A stretch of 44,681 nt of DNA from NCBI GenBank assembly GCA_023455425.1, contig JAEYCM010000041.1:1-44681 (forward strand). Reading direction: 5' to 3'. How positions within the stretch are numbered: the first letter of the stretch is position 1; each line of letters begins with the position of its first letter. Position numbers and translations under genes: made by a program. Under the pieces are notes generated by a model. It searched no databases. It had not been told where the DNA came from and saw only the letters and a list, made by a program, of their open reading frames with translations. Of the stretch, positions 40,607 through 44,681 are shown piece by piece. Source of the DNA: Bacillota bacterium. GTDB lineage: Bacteria; Bacillota; Clostridia; Christensenellales; CAG-138.

Positions 40607-41248
40607 GTGTCCTATGAAACCTTTCTCCGCCTGCCGGAGGAAAAGAAAGAGAACGTAATCCGGCAAGGATTGCTTGAGTTTTCGCTGAAAAACTACCAGG
40701 ATGCAAATACGGATCTCATCTGCAAAGCGTGCGGCATTTCCAAAGGAAGCCTGTACCACTACTTCGGGAATAAAAAGAACTTCTATCTGTTCCTGCTTTC
40801 TTACAGCATTAGGACGTTTGAAAGCGTGCGCAAGAATTCCTGCGGGGAAGGGGAGGGCTTTTATGATGTGTTGTTTTGCGACCTAAACTCAAAACTGAAC
40901 ATGTACCAGACGCATCCAAATGAAGTCGCGTTGTTGACAATGGCAGCAAAAGAGCAGTGCGGCGAGGTATTTGAGGAAAAAAACGAGCTGCTCAAAAGCT
41001 CCATGCAGCACATACGCAGTGCCGATGAAGCATTGCTAAAAGCCGCCTTTTCCCGCGTGGCGCTAAGGGAAGGCATAGATCCGGCGCTGGCGCTTGATGC
41101 GCTCAACCTCTACTTGGAGGCGCTGCGCATGCGATATATGGAGCGCTATCGGAATAAGCCATATGCATTTTATGAAAACAGAGAGAAAATCAAGGAAGAA
41201 CTCAGGCGTTATTTGGATCTGTTCTTAAACGGCGTCGCCAAGCGGTAA
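40607..41248 (+). CDS. TetR/AcrR family transcriptional regulator
   Basis: 213 residues. The helix-turn-helix (about 8-50) reads FLRLPEEKKENVIRQGLLEF, then LICKACGISKGSLYHYFGNK. The C-terminal ligand domain is helical and not assignable to a ligand. GTG at 40607 has GGGGTGA five bases upstream and the start VSYETFLRLPEEKK is typical; an open frame back to 40514 crosses the operator and is rejected. It overlaps no gene, and the PaaK-like gene starts 10 bp after it, so it probably controls that gene. Confidence 0.9.
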   Translation: MSYETFLRLPEEKKENVIRQGLLEFSLKNYQDANTDLICKACGISKGSLYHYFGNKKNFYLFLLSYSIRTFESVRKNSCGEGEGFYDVLFCDLNSKLNMYQTHPNEVALLTMAAKEQCGEVFEEKNELLKSSMQHIRSADEALLKAAFSRVALREGIDPALALDALNLYLEALRMRYMERYRNKPYAFYENREKIKEELRRYLDLFLNGVAKR

Positions 41249-41258
41249 GGAGGGGCAC

Positions 41259-42626
41259 ATGAAACAGATTGGATTATTGGAGGCTATTTATTTGGTATCC
41301 CGCTATCCGAAGCTGAGCAAAGATGAAAAACAAGCGTTACAGCAGAAACGCCTGTATACACTTGTTTCGTATGCGCGTCAACACAGCCCGTATTTTCAAC
41401 GGCTCTATCGCAATCTTCCGGAGCACGCGCCGCTCACGCAGCTTCCGCCCACCAACAAGGTAACCCTGATGGAACACTTTGATGAATGGCTGACCGATCG
41501 AACGGTTACGTTGGAGTTGGTGCAGCGGTTTATGCAGGACCCCGATCATATCGGCCGCAAGCTAAACGGAAAACATCTGATATTCACGACATCCGGCTCC
41601 ACCGGAAACCCGTCCATCCTGTTGGCCGATCACACCACGAACAGCGTGATGGGGGCAATCAATATGCTGCGCGCCTATGCGCGCAAAGAAGATATGAAGG
41701 CGTTTTTGCGGCGCGGCGGGAAGACGGCGGGCGTATATGCGACAAACGGGTTTTATTTGGGCTACGGCTCCGTGCGCTACCGCCAGCTACAGGCGCCGTG
41801 GAAGAAACGACAGATGATGGTGACGAGCGTGCTCAACCCGCTTCCTCAAATTGTGGAAGAGCTTAACCGTTTTCAGCCGGCGATGTTGGGCGGATATCCG
41901 ACGGCGCTTGAACTTTTGATCGACGAGCAAAAGCAGGGACGGCTGCATATTTCGCCCGCCATCATCATGACAGGGGGAGAGTACTTGAGCCCTGAGCTTC
42001 GGAAAATGCTCTCCGAGACGTTTTCCTGCTATGTGCAGACCGCGTATTCCTGCACGGAAGGCGGTACAGTGGCCTGCGAATGCAAAAACAAACACTTCCA
42101 TATCAATAACGACTGGCTCATTGTAGAGCCGGTGGACCGGGAAAACCGACCGGTTCCCGACGGCGCGCAATCCGACAAATTGCTGCTGACCAATCTATCC
42201 AACTTTACGCAGCCCATCATCCGGTATGAGATTACGGATCGCATCCGGATGCATCACGAGCCCTGCTCGTGCGGCAATCCGTCTCCCTGGCTGGAAATCG
42301 AAGGCCGCACCGACGATATTCTGACCTTTACGGCATCAGACAGGGAAATCAAAATCGCGCCGCTCGCGCTGTATGCCCTTCTCAAACAGGTGCATGGCAT
42401 TTCCCGCTTCCAGTTGGTTGCCCACCCGCAAAACCGGCTGGAGCTTCGCATGGTGTCTAATGATGGCGCAGGGAGGCGGGAGGCTTTTATACAGGCGGAA
42501 GCGGCTTTACGGGAGTATCTGCGCCGGAACGGAGTAGGCGAAGTGACAATCTCACTTTCTGAGGAACTGCCGCAGCCTCATCCGAAAAGCGGCAAGTTCA
42601 AGCATGTGTATCAGGAAAAAGAATAG
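41259..42626 (+). CDS. Phenylacetate-CoA ligase (PaaK)/coenzyme F390 synthetase-like adenylate-forming enzyme
   Basis: 455 residues. The AMP-binding P-loop TTSGSTGNPSILLAD near residue 112, a YSCTEGGTVACEC motif near 267, the Asp-containing RYEITDRI and EIEGRTDDILTF, and the C-terminal lid (FQLVAHPQNRLELRM, ending HPKSGKFKHVYQ) place it in the PaaK/CapK branch. A Cys pair CSCGNPSPWLEIEGR is common there. The acyl substrate is unknown; homologues next to TetR regulators are widespread in gut Clostridia. AAGGAGGGGCAC precedes the ATG. Confidence 0.88.
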   Translation: MKQIGLLEAIYLVSRYPKLSKDEKQALQQKRLYTLVSYARQHSPYFQRLYRNLPEHAPLTQLPPTNKVTLMEHFDEWLTDRTVTLELVQRFMQDPDHIGRKLNGKHLIFTTSGSTGNPSILLADHTTNSVMGAINMLRAYARKEDMKAFLRRGGKTAGVYATNGFYLGYGSVRYRQLQAPWKKRQMMVTSVLNPLPQIVEELNRFQPAMLGGYPTALELLIDEQKQGRLHISPAIIMTGGEYLSPELRKMLSETFSCYVQTAYSCTEGGTVACECKNKHFHINNDWLIVEPVDRENRPVPDGAQSDKLLLTNLSNFTQPIIRYEITDRIRMHHEPCSCGNPSPWLEIEGRTDDILTFTASDREIKIAPLALYALLKQVHGISRFQLVAHPQNRLELRMVSNDGAGRREAFIQAEAALREYLRRNGVGEVTISLSEELPQPHPKSGKFKHVYQEKE

Positions 42627-42633
42627 TATGCAT

Positions 42634-42672
42634 AAGCACCCCCCGGATGGGGGCATCCGGGGGGTGCTTTTC
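42634..42672. terminator. Strong terminator between the PaaK-like and MFS genes
   Basis: A perfect 16-bp stem (AAGCACCCCCCGGATG / CATCCGGGGGGTGCTT) with a GGGG loop and TTTT on the plus strand; the minus strand T-run is only TT, so it mainly serves the plus-strand gene. Confidence 0.92.
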
Positions 42673-42674
42673 GG

Positions 42675-43976
42675 TTACTCTTCGTCCAAACGTTTGTAAA
42701 TAGGGTTACGGATCGCAATCAGGCTGGAGATGACACCCGTCAAACCGGTGATGAGAAAAATCACGGCCATACCCGAACCCGCTCCAACACCCGTCAGAAG
42801 AGAAATCGCCTGCTGCAAGGGGGAACTCTGCGCCATAAAAGGCTCAAACACGTGGTCCGCAAGAAATCCGCCAAGGAACAGCCCAAGCGGGATGGTGCAG
42901 TACTGCAGCGTATCGCGGGCCGAAAACACCCGCCCCTGTAATTCAGTCGGGACATTGGTACACATAATGCTGAACATGCATGCGCCTGTAAAAGGTACAA
43001 GCATATTCCCGCAAAATGACGAGAAGATCCATACCGGGGCGCTTCGTCCAAGCCCCCACAGCACATCGCCTAAAAAGAACGATACGATCATGGTCCAGAA
43101 CATCAGCTGCGTCCGGCGCTTTGCGGGCTTCATAATAGTTACAAGGACGCTGCCCAGCAGCATGCCGATCCCCATGGCGGAGGTGACAAAGCCGAGCGTC
43201 GTTTGGTTATCACCCGAACGCGCCAGTATCATGGCGGGTAAAATCCCATAGCCTGAAATATACGCCAAGAGGTTAATGAGCGACATATACAGGATGAGCT
43301 TCAATAAGGCGTTATTTGCCCGAAGAAACGAAAACCCCGTAGCACAGCTTTTCCACACCAATTCTTTCCTTTGTTCCATACCCTTTGGAAGGAGAGGAAG
43401 CTTTACAAAGAACAGCAGGATTAAAAAAGCAAAGAGGAAAGTACCTAAGTCAATCAGAAAAACCGTCGTAAGGTTTCCAAAAGACAAAATGGCGCTGGCG
43501 AGAGGCGGCGTCAAAATACGGATGAGTGAGCCGGAAAACGCCTGCAATCCGCTTGCGCGCGCATATCGTTCTTTAGGCACCAGCAAACTGACCGCCACAT
43601 AGGACGCTGGGTTCTGGAACGCGTTCATGAAGCTGTTCAAAAAGTTGGCAACATACAGATGCCATACCTGAAGGGCCCCGGCAATATGCAGTACGGCGAC
43701 TGTCAGCGTAGAGAGCGCCGCAAAAAGGTCGCTCACCAGCATGATTTTTTTCTTATCCCACTGATCCGCGAGTGTTCCCGCTATAAAGCAGAACAGGATG
43801 GAGGGCAGGTATGTGAAAAAGGACAGTAGCGCGATGCTTGTCGCGGTATGCTGCTGCTGGTAGACCCAAAGGATCAGCGCAAAACTGGTCAATGAGCTTC
43901 CAAGCGAAGATACCGCCTGGCTGCCCCATAGAATTAGAAACCCCTTTAACGCAAGGGGCCTGTATGTGATTTTCAT
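42675..43976 (-). CDS. MFS transporter, macrolide-efflux (MefA)-like
   Basis: 433 residues, twelve membrane helices. The MFS loop motif between helices 2 and 3 is GTLADQWDKKKIML. FLILWGSQAVSSLGSSLTSFAL and NVPTELQGRVFSARDTLQ are typical of the MefA/DHA3 drug-efflux branch. Proton-driven export of a drug or peptide is likely; the substrate is unknown. ATG at 43976 has AGGAG seven bases upstream; an in-frame TTG at 43994 lies above that site. Its 165-nt leader carries a short translated frame and alternative RNA structures, which suggests induction by a translation-affecting compound. Confidence 0.9.
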   Translation of the reverse strand: MKITYRPLALKGFLILWGSQAVSSLGSSLTSFALILWVYQQQHTATSIALLSFFTYLPSILFCFIAGTLADQWDKKKIMLVSDLFAALSTLTVAVLHIAGALQVWHLYVANFLNSFMNAFQNPASYVAVSLLVPKERYARASGLQAFSGSLIRILTPPLASAILSFGNLTTVFLIDLGTFLFAFLILLFFVKLPLLPKGMEQRKELVWKSCATGFSFLRANNALLKLILYMSLINLLAYISGYGILPAMILARSGDNQTTLGFVTSAMGIGMLLGSVLVTIMKPAKRRTQLMFWTMIVSFFLGDVLWGLGRSAPVWIFSSFCGNMLVPFTGACMFSIMCTNVPTELQGRVFSARDTLQYCTIPLGLFLGGFLADHVFEPFMAQSSPLQQAISLLTGVGAGSGMAVIFLITGLTGVISSLIAIRNPIYKRLDEE

Positions 43977-44140
43977 GGCTTTGCTCCTATTCAATCATTT
44001 TTATCGCAATGAAAGAATGCAAAGCCTGATTGGACGGTATTTACCGCTCCATGCAATCTCCGTCCCGGATCAGACCTTGCATGGAGCAAACACTATCATG
44101 AGCGGCGTCGCCATACATCCACATCCTTCTCGTAAATTCC
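43977..44140 (-). ncRNA. Structured leader of the MFS gene (candidate attenuator)
   Basis: Arm A GCTCCATGCAA (44087-44077) pairs perfectly with A' TTGCATGGAGC (44056-44046) around a 20-nt loop. That loop (B', 44075-44060) is complementary to downstream B (44037-44024): GGACGG/CCGTCC plus CTGAT/ATCAG. A:A' and B':B are interleaved, so they form a pseudoknot or exclude each other. The pump's ribosome site GGAGC (43987-43983) also matches the GCTCC of arm A. No U-run terminator is seen, so control of translation is more likely. Confidence 0.55.
44041..44118 (-). CDS. Candidate 25-residue leader peptide of the MFS gene
   Basis: ATG at 44118 has AGAAGGA five bases upstream and the frame stops with TAA at 44041, 64 nt before the pump ATG. 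The peptide begins MYGDAAHDSVCSMQ and ends DGDCMER. Codons 11-14 and 21-25 are the two hairpin arms, so a translating or stalled ribosome would open the structure. The layout resembles leader peptides of erm and mef genes; no known stall sequence is recognised. Confidence 0.45.
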   Translation of the reverse strand: MYGDAAHDSVCSMQGLIRDGDCMER

Positions 44141-44147
44141 AACGCGC

Positions 44148-44176
44148 AGTATACCATATATTCCTATTTCAGTCCA
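44148..44176 (-). promoter_or_regulatory. Promoter of the MFS gene leader
   Basis: On the minus strand TGGACT (44176-44171), a 17-bp spacer and an extended -10 TGGTATACT (TATACT 44153-44148), just upstream of the leader peptide's ribosome site. Confidence 0.5.
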
Positions 44177-44190
44177 GAGGAAATGTTGAC

Positions 44191-44215
44191 GCCCGGCTGA
44201 ATAGATCAGCCGGGC
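44191..44215. terminator. Hairpin after the DUF1062 gene, possible terminator
   Basis: Perfect 10-bp stem GCCCGGCTGA / TCAGCCGGGC with loop ATAGA, 8 bp past the DUF1062 stop. No T-run on the minus strand, so a terminator call is uncertain. Confidence 0.45.
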
Positions 44216-44223
44216 ATTGATAC

Positions 44224-44681
44224 TTATGGGTGGATTTGAATGACCATCTCACCGCAAAGCCTGCATGCTGTCAGGTCATGGCCCGAAACGCAAACGATTT
44301 GTCCGTGTGTGAGCATGCGATCATAGGCCGATCTTGTAAGACCGAGCTTTTTGCGCAACAGGGCGGCAGGCCTGATTTCCAACGGCTGCTCCGCCGCTAT
44401 ATGGAGTTCCACCGGCTCGTGGGGCGTTACATCCGCGCCAATGAGTTCCACTTCCGGCAGGCCCGGCTCCGCGCCGTTTCGCCTGATCAGCGCCGTATCA
44501 ACAGCGCAGCGCAGGACATACTCCGCTTCATTGCCCATATAGCCGTTGAGCGCGCCGGGCGGAAGCGAACGGGGATTCACGCGGGAATGCACGGTGAGAT
44601 TCCATGTGGTATCGCACACAGCGCATTTATAAATGAGCCACACATCCATGTCCTTTTTCTGAGCGTTCACGCGGAACAGCC
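44224..44681 (-). CDS. DUF1062 family protein (5' end outside window)
   Basis: The minus-strand frame enters from the window edge and ends at 44224, 152 codons visible. The edge codons read LFRVNAQKKDMDVWLIYKC, which is the internal conserved segment of DUF1062 (FRVNAQKKxLDVWLIYKC), so the GTG at 44670 is not the start. A zinc-type Cys pair CAVCDTTWN follows, and the C-terminal half has an S4-like turn (LLRKKLGLTRSAYDRML) and a second pair CRLCGE. Function unknown. Followed by the hairpin at 44191-44215. Confidence 0.85.
   Translation of the reverse strand, partial: LFRVNAQKKDMDVWLIYKCAVCDTTWNLTVHSRVNPRSLPPGALNGYMGNEAEYVLRCAVDTALIRRNGAEPGLPEVELIGADVTPHEPVELHIAAEQPLEIRPAALLRKKLGLTRSAYDRMLTHGQIVCVSGHDLTACRLCGEMVIQIHP

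Overview
The window is bacterial chromosome from a low-to-medium GC, endospore-lineage Firmicute of the class Clostridia. The complete spoIIIAA-AH operon, spo0A, spoIVB, spoIIM, a PPi-dependent phosphofructokinase, strong AGGAGG-type ribosome binding sites and frequent TTG/GTG starts all point there. A Christensenellales-like gut lineage would fit, but that is a guess. No rRNA, tRNA, CRISPR array, integrase or transposase was seen.

Layout. (1) 1-3077 is accessory-like: a collagen-like protein with its globular domain at the N-terminus (cut by the window edge), a solitary DNA methyltransferase, a cluster of perfect inverted repeats and a GntR regulator. (2) 3284-8083 is the spoIIIA operon, with a SpoIIIAF reduced to its membrane part. 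(3) 8217-13576 runs Asp23, AmaP, DUF2273, nusB, a gutted TsaD-like pseudogene, folD, xseA, xseB, ispA. (4) 13587-19749, on the minus strand, is tlyA-nadK-argR-recN-spoIVB-spo0A, facing ispA head-on; in most relatives this block reads the same way as ispA. (5) 19938-25140 holds spoIIM, deoB, a VanZ-like gene, birA-recX-zinc-ribbon gene (minus) and a secreted peptidoglycan-binding protein. (6) 25206-31298 holds pfp, a DUF5685-DnaJ-membrane protein operon and a class A penicillin-binding protein. (7) 31475-38281 holds a second GntR regulator, a PadR-DUF2812 pair with two tandem operators, a D-Ala-D-Ala carboxypeptidase-like protein whose catalytic motifs are all lost, a site-2 protease, scpA-scpB and guaB. 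(8) 38359-44681 holds a LarE-like PP-loop protein without its usual cysteines, an encapsulin nanocompartment operon (ferritin-like cargo plus shell), a TetR regulator with a PaaK-like ligase, an MFS efflux pump behind a leader peptide and alternative RNA structures, and a partial DUF1062 gene.

How it works together. The spoIIIA genes, spoIIM, spoIVB and spo0A act in the engulfment and forespore-signalling stages of sporulation. The nusB-to-ispA and tlyA-to-recN stretches are housekeeping (transcription, one-carbon metabolism, DNA repair, isoprenoids, NADP). The most unusual loci are the MFS leader (43977-44140), the encapsulin operon, the catalytically dead carboxypeptidase homologue, the reversed collagen-like protein and the deleted TsaD paralogue.
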